A stretch of 64,000 bases of DNA from a virus, in IMG/VR virus record IMGVR_UViG_3300044844_000854, positions 40,575-104,574 of that record, one strand, 5' to 3'. The notes beneath the pieces are model-generated. The model was not told the DNA's origin. It ran no database searches and was given only the letters and a program-made list of their open reading frames with translations. The position numbers and the translations under genes are program-made. Positions 53,710-62,087 of this stretch are shown in pieces. How positions within the stretch are numbered: the first letter of the stretch is position 1; each line of letters opens with the position of its first letter.

Positions 53710-54099
53710 ATGTTAAAAGGTAATTTAGATTTTAAATCACTAAATGATAGCTTAGTATTATGGTTTGAGATAAATACATTATTTACTCTAGATCATACTA
53801 AGAATTGCTATGTCATCAACAAAGAACGAATATTATTTATACATAGTGTACTTATTAAGCACTCGATCACTATCGTTAAGTATGATAATATAAATGTATG
53901 CTTTGATGATCTAAACATTAAACTAGATATTCTTGTTTTTAATAATCGTTTAGATTGTCAAGCTACTCTTTTAAGAACACCAATCCCATTCCACTTGGTA
54001 ACATTAGATGAGGAAAATCCAAGTAAAGAAACAACAACATTCACAGATAGCCTTTTATCAACATATAAGGTTTCTCGTTCTCACCTACGACAAGGATAA
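53710..54099 (+). CDS. Hypothetical protein between loader and helicase
   Basis: 129 residues, beta-rich with Ile/Val strands (KHSITIVKYDNINVCFDDLN). No recognised family. It lies 6 bases before the helicase gene and is thus part of the primosome operon; it might be a helicase-associated subunit. Confidence 0.58.
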   Translation: MLKGNLDFKSLNDSLVLWFEINTLFTLDHTKNCYVINKERILFIHSVLIKHSITIVKYDNINVCFDDLNIKLDILVFNNRLDCQATLLRTPIPFHLVTLDEENPSKETTTFTDSLLSTYKVSRSHLRQG

Positions 54100-54105
54100 C
54101 ACTAA

Positions 54106-55557
54106 ATGGACATTTCAGGTCACATTTTTTCAAGGATCATTTTAGATGATCAAACTACAATTCAAAAGGTTATTGATAGCTTATCACCTGAAGTATTTGT
54201 AGATAAGGATAGGGATATTTATACCTTTATCCAAGATTATTATCGTAACTACGGTAGCCAACCATCAGCAGATGTATTGTGTTCAGAATTCCCCACCTTT
54301 ACCGATAGGTATGTAGAGTGTGATGAGCCTATTGAATTTTACATTGCTAAAGCTAAAAAACAATTCCTTAGTAATCTACTACTCACATTATCCAAAGACA
54401 TTGCAATCAATCTCAAAGGTAACAAAGACCCTTTTGTAATTCTTGATGATAAATTAAGATCAGCAATTGCTAAAGCAGACATTCTTGCTACTGAAACACG
54501 AGATGATAATTGGAGCTCAAGTGGTTTAGATCGCTTTGATGAATACAAACAAATTCAATCAAAACATGGTATTGAAGGTATCATCACACCTTTCCCTAGC
54601 CTTAATGGTTATATGCAACTTGTAGATGGCACACTTAATTACATTGTTGCTAGACAAGGTGTGGGTAAAACCTGGTTACTTTGTAGACTAGCAATTCATG
54701 CTCATGAGTGTTCAAATAAGATCGTTATGTTTGACACTAGGGAAATGCCAATCAATCAAATCGGTAGAAGATTAGATGCACTCAAATTCAATCTATCCTA
54801 TGAAGAACTTCGTAAAGGTGATCTAAACTCTTCTGAAGAACAGAGATGGCAGATTGAATTACAAAAACAATCTCAGCTTAATTACCAACCTTTTCACCTA
54901 CTTGAAGAGAGTGGTGGTGTTATGGCACTTGCATCTAAGATTGACAAATACAAAGGTGGTATTCTATTTATAGATGGTGCATATATGATACCTGATGATA
55001 GATCAAAAAATCAAAATGCACCTGAGTGGCAAAGAATTACCAATGTCATGAGAGATTTAAAGCGACTTGCTAAACAGAAAAACATTCCCATTGTTGTATC
55101 ATTACAATTCTCTAAAGAAGCATCCAACACAAATGGTAATGCATCAAATATTGCTTTAGGTGATGTTGCAAAAGAAGCTGATTGTATCTTAGGTTTATTC
55201 CGTTCAGAAGATCAAAAAAATTCCGAACGAGCTACAATCAAAATTCTTAAAAATCGTGAAGGCACAGAGATGGGGCAAATTGAACTTGATTGGCTATTAT
55301 CCAAAGGTGTAATCAAAGAAGTTGATCATGATGTTGACTATTCTGTTGTAGAGCCTAAAGCACAACAACCTATCACTTGGGATCACAAACCTATCATTGA
55401 GCCTGTTAAACCTATACAGACCAATACACAAATGCATTCTTCTAGTGATTGGGACAGTAATAACACTATTGTTAAACAATGGACTACACAACAACCTACA
55501 CAGAATACAAATGCAAGTGGTTGGTATATGAATGATGATGGTGATATTGATTTTTAA
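54106..55557 (+). CDS. Replicative DNA helicase, DnaB-like
   Basis: 483 residues. A small N-terminal helical domain (1-110) includes SPEVFVDKDRDIYTFIQDYY, as in DnaB N-domains. Walker A is ARQGVGKTWLL (Lys 188). VMFDTREMPINQIGRRLDAL is the RecA-like H1a-H2 region, GGILFIDGAYMIPDD motif H2 (Walker B), LKRLAKQKNIPIVVSLQFS motif H3, and RAT IKILKNREGTEMG near 380-395 the Arg finger region. The end is a Gln/Thr/Asn-rich tail ending DDDGDIDF, which may contact a partner. Confidence 0.9.
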   Translation: MDISGHIFSRIILDDQTTIQKVIDSLSPEVFVDKDRDIYTFIQDYYRNYGSQPSADVLCSEFPTFTDRYVECDEPIEFYIAKAKKQFLSNLLLTLSKDIAINLKGNKDPFVILDDKLRSAIAKADILATETRDDNWSSSGLDRFDEYKQIQSKHGIEGIITPFPSLNGYMQLVDGTLNYIVARQGVGKTWLLCRLAIHAHECSNKIVMFDTREMPINQIGRRLDALKFNLSYEELRKGDLNSSEEQRWQIELQKQSQLNYQPFHLLEESGGVMALASKIDKYKGGILFIDGAYMIPDDRSKNQNAPEWQRITNVMRDLKRLAKQKNIPIVVSLQFSKEASNTNGNASNIALGDVAKEADCILGLFRSEDQKNSERATIKILKNREGTEMGQIELDWLLSKGVIKEVDHDVDYSVVEPKAQQPITWDHKPIIEPVKPIQTNTQMHSSSDWDSNNTIVKQWTTQQPTQNTNASGWYMNDDGDIDF

Positions 55558-55566
55558 TCTAAGCTA

Positions 55567-55595
55567 TTGATTGATTTTACTTAGATACTTATACT
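55567..55595 (+). promoter_or_regulatory. Promoter with CTTAGAT spacer element
   Basis: TTGATT at 55567, 17 bases containing ACTTAGATACT, TATACT at 55590. Drives the primase gene. Confidence 0.6.
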
Positions 55596-55650
55596 ATATA
55601 TAATTTCTTTTCTATCACTTATTCTTACTGAAAAAACGGAACAGTAAAAG

Positions 55651-56664
55651 ATGAAACAACAACAAATCATTAACCTATTAAAATCCATAGGTATATACTC
55701 AAGACAAGGTGCAAGTGATAATCTTATTGTTTGTTGCCCTTTAGCTGAATATAGAGAACTACACCAATTTAATAAGGATAATAAACCAAGTATGGGTATC
55801 CTTGTTAAAGATGCAGAGCCTTGTATCATTCACTGTTTTACATGTGGGTATAAAAATATCTCTTTAGCTAAAATGCTACTTGAATTACAACAGTATAGAC
55901 CTGATGATCAAGCACTTGATGTTGCTATTGATCAAGCTACATTGATTGAATTACCTAGTGAAGATGAAGTGTTATCACTAATCAATGACATCACTAATAA
56001 TCAAGCTAGAAATAATGGTAATTACCTATTGCCTAAATATGAAGAAGATACACCTTTAGATACTTCTCTATGGGATACTTACAAGAAGAAATACCATAAA
56101 TACTTTGAAGATCGTGGTATCACACTTGATACTTGTAAGGATTTTGAAAGTGGCTATGATCGTGAGAAAAAACGAGTAATGCTACCTGTATATGATAAAA
56201 ACAACATTCTTAGAGGTGCTGTGGGTAGATCAATCATACCTAACATTGATCCCAAGTATTTAAACTATTGGGAATTTAATAAAGGTAAATACCTTATGGG
56301 CGAACACCTTATACATAAGAACAACATCTTGATTATTACAGAAGGTATGTTTGATCTACTTAAAGGCTACCAATACCTAAAGCAGCATGATCTCTTAGGT
56401 ACTTATAGCATTGTTGCTCTTATGGGGGCTAGACTTACAGATATTCAAGCAATCACTATTGTTAAACTTGCAGGTGAAGTTGTATTATTTCTAGACAATG
56501 ATGATGTAGGTAGAGAAAACTCTAAGCATATTGCTACATTACTTGCTAAATCCATTATGGTGACAGGTGTAAATTGGTCAGTCCTTAAAACAAATAAAAA
56601 GGACTTAGGCGAATTAAGCTATGATGAATTTGATACTATGCTTAACTTAACAGAGATTATGTAA
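55651..56664 (+). CDS. DNA primase, DnaG-like (zinc and Toprim domains)
   Basis: 337 residues. N-terminal zinc-binding domain with CCPL and then CIIHCFTCGY at about 26-65. Toprim core: LPVYDKNNILRGAVGRS, NILIITEGMFDLLKGYQYL with the catalytic Glu, and EVVLFLDNDDVGRENS with the DxD. It makes RNA primers for lagging-strand synthesis. It is smaller than bacterial DnaG and lacks the helicase-binding C-domain. The A-tract/CGGA element lies just upstream. Confidence 0.88.
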   Translation: MKQQQIINLLKSIGIYSRQGASDNLIVCCPLAEYRELHQFNKDNKPSMGILVKDAEPCIIHCFTCGYKNISLAKMLLELQQYRPDDQALDVAIDQATLIELPSEDEVLSLINDITNNQARNNGNYLLPKYEEDTPLDTSLWDTYKKKYHKYFEDRGITLDTCKDFESGYDREKKRVMLPVYDKNNILRGAVGRSIIPNIDPKYLNYWEFNKGKYLMGEHLIHKNNILIITEGMFDLLKGYQYLKQHDLLGTYSIVALMGARLTDIQAITIVKLAGEVVLFLDNDDVGRENSKHIATLLAKSIMVTGVNWSVLKTNKKDLGELSYDEFDTMLNLTEIM

Positions 56665-56718
56665 ATTTATTGCATGATCATTGATAAAAAAACGGAATTT
56701 TAAAAAAATCCTTAGCAC

Positions 56719-56747
56719 TATACACTCTACACTAAGAATGTTATTAT
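56719..56747 (+). promoter_or_regulatory. Promoter with CACTAAGA spacer element
   Basis: TATACA at 56719, 17 bases containing TACACTAAGAATG, TATTAT at 56742. The leader holds CCAACAACCAAAG. Confidence 0.68.
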
Positions 56748-56817
56748 ATATCTATCATAAATTGATACACTTTCTTTTTATGATACCAACAACCAAAGAC
56801 ACACAAGGACATATAAG

Positions 56818-57063
56818 ATGATGAAAGAATTACATCTTGAATTACCTGTTGTAGATAAAGAAAATACCCCACCTGTACTTCCTAGCAGGTATATCACAGT
56901 CGTTGAATTAGTAGATCCAAATGATGAACGATTAAAGGGTATTCCACACAATCCAACAGATGAAGAATTAGAAACAATCATTCGCAAATATGAACAAGAA
57001 AATGAATGGACTAATAGAGTATGGGAGTCATATATTGATGAATACAGAAACCCTACAGAATAA
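56818..57063 (+). CDS. Hypothetical acidic protein
   Basis: 81 residues (or 80 from the second ATG at 56821). Very acidic and Pro-rich, with a beta segment (SRYITVVELVDPNDE) and a helical end (EELETIIRKYEQENEW). Own promoter 70 bases upstream and AAGGACATATAAG as leader end. Acidic small early phage proteins may mimic DNA, but there is no direct sign of that here. Confidence 0.55.
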   Translation: MMKELHLELPVVDKENTPPVLPSRYITVVELVDPNDERLKGIPHNPTDEELETIIRKYEQENEWTNRVWESYIDEYRNPTE

Positions 57064-57319
57064 CTCTATTGATTTCCTACAGTACCTTGATACTTACAAT
57101 CTAGTACAAGAGATCAATTTCAAAAGATCATGTATTGAACATAATGGTGAGCCCTTTTATGTAAAGTATCAAATCGCTAATATTGTACAGATTTTGCCAA
57201 CAGATAATGGCACATACCGTTGCTACCACTCAACAAATAGTTCTATCAAAGACATTAGAGAATGTAATTTTGATGAATTTACAATTGATTTTAGTGATGG
57301 CTCTGTTGAGATGTGCTAA
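57038..57319 (+). CDS. Hypothetical protein
   Basis: 93 residues from the ATG at 57038, which has GGGAG 11 bases before it and overlaps the previous gene by 26 bases. Mixed fold, Cys at about 26, 62 and 75. No recognised family. A longer reading from 56990 would overlap the upstream gene more. Confidence 0.5.
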   Translation: MNTETLQNNSIDFLQYLDTYNLVQEINFKRSCIEHNGEPFYVKYQIANIVQILPTDNGTYRCYHSTNSSIKDIRECNFDEFTIDFSDGSVEMC

Positions 57320-57377
57320 GACTATAAACCTATGGATATTTAGATTTATAATACTGATCACTGATTAAAACCTTTTT

Positions 57378-57485
57378 ATGAGAACTAGACTTGTTAGACC
57401 GTACGAATATGGCTTATACAAGCACGACCACCTGCATCATGATATGGTGCTAAACACAACCACAACCACAAGGATAACTCTATGA
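57378..57485 (+). CDS. Possible 35-residue leader peptide
   Basis: ATG at 57378, stop TGA at 57483 overlapping the next ATG as ATGA. The peptide has many His, Arg and Tyr (RPYEYGLYKHDHLHHD) and ends in a run of Thr. No clear ribosome site. The RNA of its second half forms a 7-pair hairpin (57434-57450). Might be a coupling or leader peptide; the evidence is thin. Confidence 0.3.
   Translation: MRTRLVRPYEYGLYKHDHLHHDMVLNTTTTTRITL
57434..57450 (+). repeat. Small hairpin before the gene at 57482
   Basis: GCATCAT (57434-57440) pairs with ATGGTGC (57444-57450) around a GAT loop, seven pairs with one G-T. No T run follows, so it is not a terminator. Confidence 0.4.
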
Positions 57486-57907
57486 GAGATGCCTACAATT
57501 ACAAACAATATTTAGATGATGATCATATCTTGGATATGGAATATTATTCAGGTGAATCAGATGATGAATATGAAAATGAAGCACAACTTGAATTTTGCAC
57601 AGAAACCATTGGTGAATTGCTTAAAACAATGGTCAAGCTAAGAAATACAGACTCAAACACTGTTCACCTTGATGCTTACAATATTGGCTGGCAAGCACAT
57701 TCGGCAAGTAAGCTATACACTGTCGATACAAACGATAGCGATCACACTGCAGGACTTGACTTTATCCACAAGACATTCATGCATAGATACGATGGTATTA
57801 AAATCTATGTTAAGGAAATTGACAAGCTATACACCACTGTCCATAATAATGGATTTGTTGTGATTTGCCATAGTCATGATTGTAATATGGTGATTAGCAT
57901 ATCTTAG
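57482..57907 (+). CDS. Hypothetical protein
   Basis: 141 residues, acidic N-terminal third (YYSGESDDEYENEAQLEF), then mixed helix and strand. No recognised family. AAGGATAACTCT is the ribosome site. A TATAAT at 57347 may be its -10 box but the -35 is weak. Confidence 0.55.
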   Translation: MRDAYNYKQYLDDDHILDMEYYSGESDDEYENEAQLEFCTETIGELLKTMVKLRNTDSNTVHLDAYNIGWQAHSASKLYTVDTNDSDHTAGLDFIHKTFMHRYDGIKIYVKEIDKLYTTVHNNGFVVICHSHDCNMVISIS

Positions 57908-57990
57908 CTCTTCATGTTGATATTATAGTGTCTGTATGCTATTAAACTATAAGATACAAAACGGAATATATAAAAACAATAGAGAACACA

Positions 57991-58482
57991 ATGTTAAAAC
58001 GACTAAAGAAACGATTTACTATTGATTTTAGCAAATCAGAGATTATGTTGTTTGAAAATCAGACAATACTAATCAAAAGACCTAATACTAAATATCATGG
58101 TAATATGTGTACTGTTAGATATATGGGCGATCGTGAGAAATCTGCAAAAATCTTATTTACAAGAGCAGAATATGAACGAGAAGAAATCATCTTAGGTAAC
58201 ACAGGCATTTCTGAGGTAGTGATTATTGTTAATTCTAAGAAAAACCTAGAGTATAAATCATACTTTATCTTTACAAACTATTTGGATAAAGAGAATAAGC
58301 TATACCGTTCTAGGCACACATACTATGTTTATGATAGGTATAATCCAACTGTAAAATATTTAAAAAATAGACTTACAGATGAAACAATTCTTATAGGTGA
58401 TACTAAAAAACCTACACAAGAAGAACAAATTGTGCCACAAGTACATAAAAAGAAATCTATTTTTAAGCGATTAAATAAATAG
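57991..58482 (+). CDS. Hypothetical basic protein
   Basis: 163 residues, basic at both ends (MLKRLKKRFTIDF and HKKKSIFKRLNK), beta-rich core (VVIIVNSKKNLEYKSYFIF). No recognised family. It might bind nucleic acid or membrane. Upstream lies an A-tract/CGGA variant with four A, and a TTGATA/TATTAA pair at 17 bases near 57922. Confidence 0.55.
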   Translation: MLKRLKKRFTIDFSKSEIMLFENQTILIKRPNTKYHGNMCTVRYMGDREKSAKILFTRAEYEREEIILGNTGISEVVIIVNSKKNLEYKSYFIFTNYLDKENKLYRSRHTYYVYDRYNPTVKYLKNRLTDETILIGDTKKPTQEEQIVPQVHKKKSIFKRLNK

Positions 58483-58504
58483 AAAAATCTTTACATATCA
58501 AGTA

Positions 58505-58513
58505 TGGTATGAT
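58505..58513 (+). promoter_or_regulatory. Extended -10 promoter box
   Basis: TGGTATGAT is a TGn-extended -10 box 40 bases before the gene at 58553. No good -35 at the normal distance. Confidence 0.35.
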
Positions 58514-58552
58514 AAAGTGTAAATCCCCCAACCACACAAGGAAAAAAACGGA

Positions 58553-59014
58553 ATGTATAAAACCCTTGAAGAACAGAAACAAGCAATCACTAAATTACTA
58601 TTAAATCCTGATAGTAATCTATATGATGCAATTGCTTTAGATATTAAACTAGCACTAGAGCCAATGCACATTTCTTTAGTATATCATACACTATCACTAT
58701 TACCTGATGATCAAGCATTTGATGAGTTAAAGATTATGCTTAGAGCGATTTGTTTAAACCATATTGCCCTTTTAACTAGAGATCAAATTTTGGTAAATGT
58801 TATGCCTAAAGCAGCATATGTAGTTATCAAGTATGCATACTCTTTCTTAGATCAAAAATCTCAAGAAGTATACAACAACATTCTTACACAACTTACAGAT
58901 CCAAGCTATGATGAATTTAAGGCATATTTCTTAGAACAAAAACCTATGCCCCCACACATTGCTTTAGATACACTTAAACAAGCACTACCAACCTTTTCTG
59001 AAGGAGAAGAATAA
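58553..59014 (+). CDS. Hypothetical helical protein
   Basis: 153 residues, fully helical (YKTLEEQKQAITKLLLNPDS, ISLVYHTLSLLPDDQAFDEL). No recognised family. The A-tract/CGGA element directly touches the ATG. Its last base overlaps the next ATG (TAATG). Confidence 0.55.
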   Translation: MYKTLEEQKQAITKLLLNPDSNLYDAIALDIKLALEPMHISLVYHTLSLLPDDQAFDELKIMLRAICLNHIALLTRDQILVNVMPKAAYVVIKYAYSFLDQKSQEVYNNILTQLTDPSYDEFKAYFLEQKPMPPHIALDTLKQALPTFSEGEE

Positions 59015-59286
59015 TGCAAAACTACACAATCACACCAATCTCAGCAGATACATGGAACACCAACGATCAAGAACTTGCAAATGAAATTGCCACATCAGTA
59101 ATTGATAGTGGATTTTTGACACATGATTTAAGTCAAGCACATTCAATGATTACATTCAATGAAAATGCACCTACCTTTAGATCATTTAAACTAGAATATG
59201 GTGATCGTGAATTTGTGCTAGAGATCAATGTATCACTTACAAAGAACAATGGCAGATCAAAACAACTTGTGATCACAGCAAGTTAA
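59014..59286 (+). CDS. Hypothetical small protein
   Basis: 90 residues, alpha/beta, coupled to the upstream gene by a one-base overlap. Ends with a beta hairpin (FVLEINVSLTKNNGRSKQLV). No recognised family. Confidence 0.55.
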   Translation: MQNYTITPISADTWNTNDQELANEIATSVIDSGFLTHDLSQAHSMITFNENAPTFRSFKLEYGDREFVLEINVSLTKNNGRSKQLVITAS

Positions 59287-59436
59287 TAGCTGGCAAAATT
59301 AACACTACACTACCAAAATTGCCAAGTGTGGTAATAACTATTTGAAATATATAAAGAAAATACACCACTAAAAAAACGGAATTGACAAAAACCTTATCTT
59401 AGATACCATATAAAAAACCAATGATAAGGAAACAAA

Positions 59437-60024
59437 TTGATTAAGAAATACAAAAACACAAAAGATACAGATAAAGATCACCGTATTGAAATTGCAGATC
59501 ACCATATCTATTTTTATAGCGATATTACAGATGATACTGTTGTAGAGTTAATCCAACTAATCAATGAACTAGAAAGAGATATGCTTGATGTACACTTTAG
59601 AACACAGATACCTTTACAATATTTACCTATTCATTTGCACATATCTAGTGAGGGCGGAGATGTTTATGCAGGTTTTAATGCTTATCATTACATTGTGAAT
59701 TGTAAAGTACCCGTACACACCTATGTAGAAGGATTTGTAGCATCTGCAGGGACATTCCTATCTGTTGCAGGTAAAAAACGGTATATGCAAAAATATGCTA
59801 CAATGATGGTACACCAAGTATCCTTTAGCACATCTCAATCAATGACATATGAGAAAGTAAAAGATGAAAAAGTAGCTTTAGATATGATTATGAACTCTAT
59901 CCAAGAAATCTATACTAAACATACAAAGATTAAGAAGAAACCCCTGACTGAATTACTAAAGAGAGATGCATTTATGGATGCAAATATGGCACTTACTAAT
60001 AACTTTGTGGATATAGTGCTTTAA
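59437..60024 (+). CDS. ClpP-like serine protease
   Basis: 195 residues from a TTG with AAGGA before it. LHISSEGGDVYAGFNAYHYI, then VEGFVASAGTFLSVAG with the nucleophile Ser 103, and MMVHQVSF with His 126, 23 residues on as in ClpP. DAFMDANMALTNNFVDIVL closes the fold. ClpP-like enzymes of phages can be head-maturation proteases, but the gene lies far from any head gene. It may instead act in host takeover or lysis, or associate with a host ClpX/ClpA. Confidence 0.87.
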   Translation: MIKKYKNTKDTDKDHRIEIADHHIYFYSDITDDTVVELIQLINELERDMLDVHFRTQIPLQYLPIHLHISSEGGDVYAGFNAYHYIVNCKVPVHTYVEGFVASAGTFLSVAGKKRYMQKYATMMVHQVSFSTSQSMTYEKVKDEKVALDMIMNSIQEIYTKHTKIKKKPLTELLKRDAFMDANMALTNNFVDIVL

Positions 60025-60075
60025 TCTTTTCTATATTCAATGCAATATTTCTAATTTCTCATAAATTTCTAGCTA

Positions 60076-60104
60076 TTTACAATCACTACTTAGATTGATA
60101 TACT
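60076..60104 (+). promoter_or_regulatory. Promoter with CTTAGATTG spacer element
   Basis: TTTACA at 60076, 17 bases containing ACTACTTAGATTG, TATACT at 60099. Confidence 0.72.
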
Positions 60105-60159
60105 GATTGAATACATGAAAATGTATGTATTTTCTTTACCATTCACAAGTGAGAGCCAA

Positions 60160-60678
60160 ATGATAGACTTTCTTTGCGAAATGATAGCTGAACACTACAT
60201 TGATATGACAGTAAACTCTGTTAGAAATATCACACCTAGCTATCAAGAACAATTATATAAACAATATGGAACACAATCAAAGTTCCAAATAAATTGTCGA
60301 AAACTACTTACAGATGTTGTCGCATACAATGATAGAGTAGACCTAACCTATATCACCTGCATTGCATTTAATGAAAGTAGATTTACATACAATGTTGTTG
60401 CCCTTGACGGTGCTAGAGGTATCATGCAGGTAATGCCATCTAATCTTAAAAAATTCCCTAAGAAGAAAGATTGGCAGATTGCAGTAGATTACTTAGAACA
60501 AATTATTGAACGATCACCAAGTGAATGTCATGTCTTTAGTGAATATGCAAGTGGTAGTAACTTTTGCTCTAAAAACAAAACCAACAAAACAAGGCAATAT
60601 GCTAAAAAAATGATGGAATGTAGGCAATTCCTAAATGATAGTATAAATTGTAGGTATTTTGATAGGTGTGGTTGCTAA
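60160..60678 (+). CDS. Lytic transglycosylase-like protein
   Basis: 172 residues from the ATG at 60160, preferred because the promoter -10 at 60099 would leave only a few bases before the other start at 60115; that ATG would add 15 residues. ITCIAFNESRFTYNVV has the catalytic Glu (NES) and GARGIMQVMPSNL is the SLT family GxxGxMQVMP motif. The C-terminal part has five Cys. It would cut peptidoglycan glycan strands, either in lysis or, if carried in the virion, at entry. No signal peptide. Confidence 0.8.
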   Translation: MIDFLCEMIAEHYIDMTVNSVRNITPSYQEQLYKQYGTQSKFQINCRKLLTDVVAYNDRVDLTYITCIAFNESRFTYNVVALDGARGIMQVMPSNLKKFPKKKDWQIAVDYLEQIIERSPSECHVFSEYASGSNFCSKNKTNKTRQYAKKMMECRQFLNDSINCRYFDRCGC

Positions 60679-60755
60679 ACACCAAAAAAACGGGATTGTA
60701 AAAAAGAAAAAATGATATATACTCTCTAGATACAATTAACAAAGAGAGAGAAATA

Positions 60756-61241
60756 ATGACTATTAAAAAGATTAATCCACCACTAATCATTACACCTAGA
60801 GTAGTGCCTAAATTTGATAATATTGAACTAGATGAAACAGAGATAGAAACTGCTGAAGATTTTAGAACAGAACACTTTACATTATCTGAATTAGAACGAG
60901 CATGTAAAATCCCTGACAATCTTAGACCTAATGCACTTAAACTACTAGAGAATTTACAAATCATTAGAACTAATATTGGAAAGCCTATTTCTATTTTATC
61001 AGGTTATCGTGATGAAGCACTTAATATTAAAGTGAAAGGGGCTCAAAATTCATACCATACAAAAGCTATGGCAGCAGATATTAGAGCAACTGACATTGCA
61101 CCTAAAGATTTGTTTGCAATCATTGACAAATTGATTAGGGAAAAAAAGCTATCTGAAGGTGGACTTGGATTATACACACGACCAAATGGTTGGGTACACT
61201 ATGATACAAGGGGATTTAAGGCAAGGTGGACTGATTACTAA
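60756..61241 (+). CDS. Peptidase M15-type endolysin
   Basis: 161 residues. FTLSELERACKIPDNLRPNA, then KPISILSGYRDEALN, SYHTKAMAADIRA (zinc ligands His and Asp) and GWVHYDTRG (third ligand His): the full pattern of Peptidase_M15_3, a D,D-carboxypeptidase-like or L-Ala-D-Glu endopeptidase fold used as phage endolysin. No signal peptide, so it needs a holin. It is next to the transglycosylase, and an A-tract/CGGG element with AGAGAGAG lies upstream. Confidence 0.9.
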   Translation: MTIKKINPPLIITPRVVPKFDNIELDETEIETAEDFRTEHFTLSELERACKIPDNLRPNALKLLENLQIIRTNIGKPISILSGYRDEALNIKVKGAQNSYHTKAMAADIRATDIAPKDLFAIIDKLIREKKLSEGGLGLYTRPNGWVHYDTRGFKARWTDY

Positions 61242-61298
61242 ACATTATACTTTATACCTTATATTATTTACACTGAATATTTAATAATTCCCTAGACA

Positions 61299-61327
61299 TA
61301 TACAATTCGCACTTAGAATGTTATAAT
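61299..61327 (+). promoter_or_regulatory. Promoter with CACTTAGA spacer element
   Basis: TATACA at 61299, 17 bases containing CGCACTTAGAATG, TATAAT at 61322. The leader of about 75 bases ends in AACAAAGAGG. Confidence 0.7.
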
Positions 61328-61405
61328 ATACTTGCTTTCAATTTATTTTTCTTTTTTTCTCATAAAAAATTGAATAGCAAAAACCACACAACAAAGAGGT
61401 TTACC

Positions 61406-61780
61406 ATGCTACATAGCATTATCCCCCAATTAAAAGTGTTGCCATTAGTAGAAAATGTGCAACAACAAAGTGAAAATGTTTTGATCATTCCTAAGAAGTA
61501 CCCTAAAGGCTACAAAGAAGAGAAGTGCCAAGAACCATGTACTGCTACATTTCTTTTAACATGCTCAGGTGAATATGGCGAAACACGATTGACCATTGTA
61601 GGCTCTACTGAAGATTATAATTCAAGACTTCTTGGCTACAAAAATCCACAAACTTTCACTCGTTTTCGAGATGGAAAAGTGTTTACAATTGGCGACAAAA
61701 TCGAAATTGGATCAGATGAGTTTATTTCCCTTGTTGCTAATGCTATTAAATATCTATATGGTATGTCTTTCATGAAATAA
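61406..61780 (+). CDS. Hypothetical protein
   Basis: 124 residues from the ATG at 61406 (AAAGAGG before it); an upstream ATG at 61370 lies in the T-rich leader. Beta-rich with a pair of Cys (EEKCQEPCTATFLLTCSGEY). No recognised family. It is followed by the structured non-coding region. Confidence 0.58.
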   Translation: MLHSIIPQLKVLPLVENVQQQSENVLIIPKKYPKGYKEEKCQEPCTATFLLTCSGEYGETRLTIVGSTEDYNSRLLGYKNPQTFTRFRDGKVFTIGDKIEIGSDEFISLVANAIKYLYGMSFMK

Positions 61781-61842
61781 CAAGCACATATTGTGCCTTG
61801 ACTAAACACTATGTAATACACAACTGATAAACAAAAGATCGG

Positions 61843-61962
61843 TGCCATATCTAGCGAAATTATCCATACAGGTAAGAAAGGTGTAAAAACCCCATACGGA
61901 ATAGATATGGCAGATTAGGTTTAGCCTAAGTGGTAAAAAATAAGTAGAAGATCGTTTTACAC
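61843..61962 (+). ncRNA. Candidate structured RNA
   Basis: TGCCATATCTA (61843-61853) is the exact reverse complement of TAGATATGGCA (61902-61912). Right after it, TTAGG (61915-61919) pairs with CCTAA (61925-61929) over a 5-base loop. GTGTAAAA (61881-61888), in the loop of the big stem, is complementary to TTTTACAC (61955-61962) further down, so a pseudoknot could form. No tRNA arms (no TTC-loop) were found. Could equally be a regulatory leader or DNA-level site. Only the base pairing is direct evidence. Confidence 0.42.
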
Positions 61963-62058
61963 TACAAGGAGCAAGAGTTCTTTGTTGGACTTAAACTAAA
62001 CAAGATATATTTAGCATAAATTAAAACAATATCAAATTTAATATTCAATTTGTAGATA

Positions 62059-62087
62059 TTTACCATACTCACTAAGATTGCTATTCT
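62059..62087 (+). promoter_or_regulatory. Promoter with CACTAAGA spacer element
   Basis: TTTACC at 62059, 17 bases containing ACTCACTAAGATTGC, TATTCT at 62082. The leader holds CCAACAACAACCAC and an A-tract/CGGAG element. Confidence 0.72.

Noticed and set aside
59291-59324. Hairpin TGGCAA/TTGCCA as a terminator
   Set aside because: Only six pairs with a 22-base loop and no T run after it.
61843-61912. Possible tRNA
   Set aside because: The outer stem is longer than seven pairs and there is no GTTCRA T-loop, no anticodon arm of five pairs and no 3' CCA-type end.
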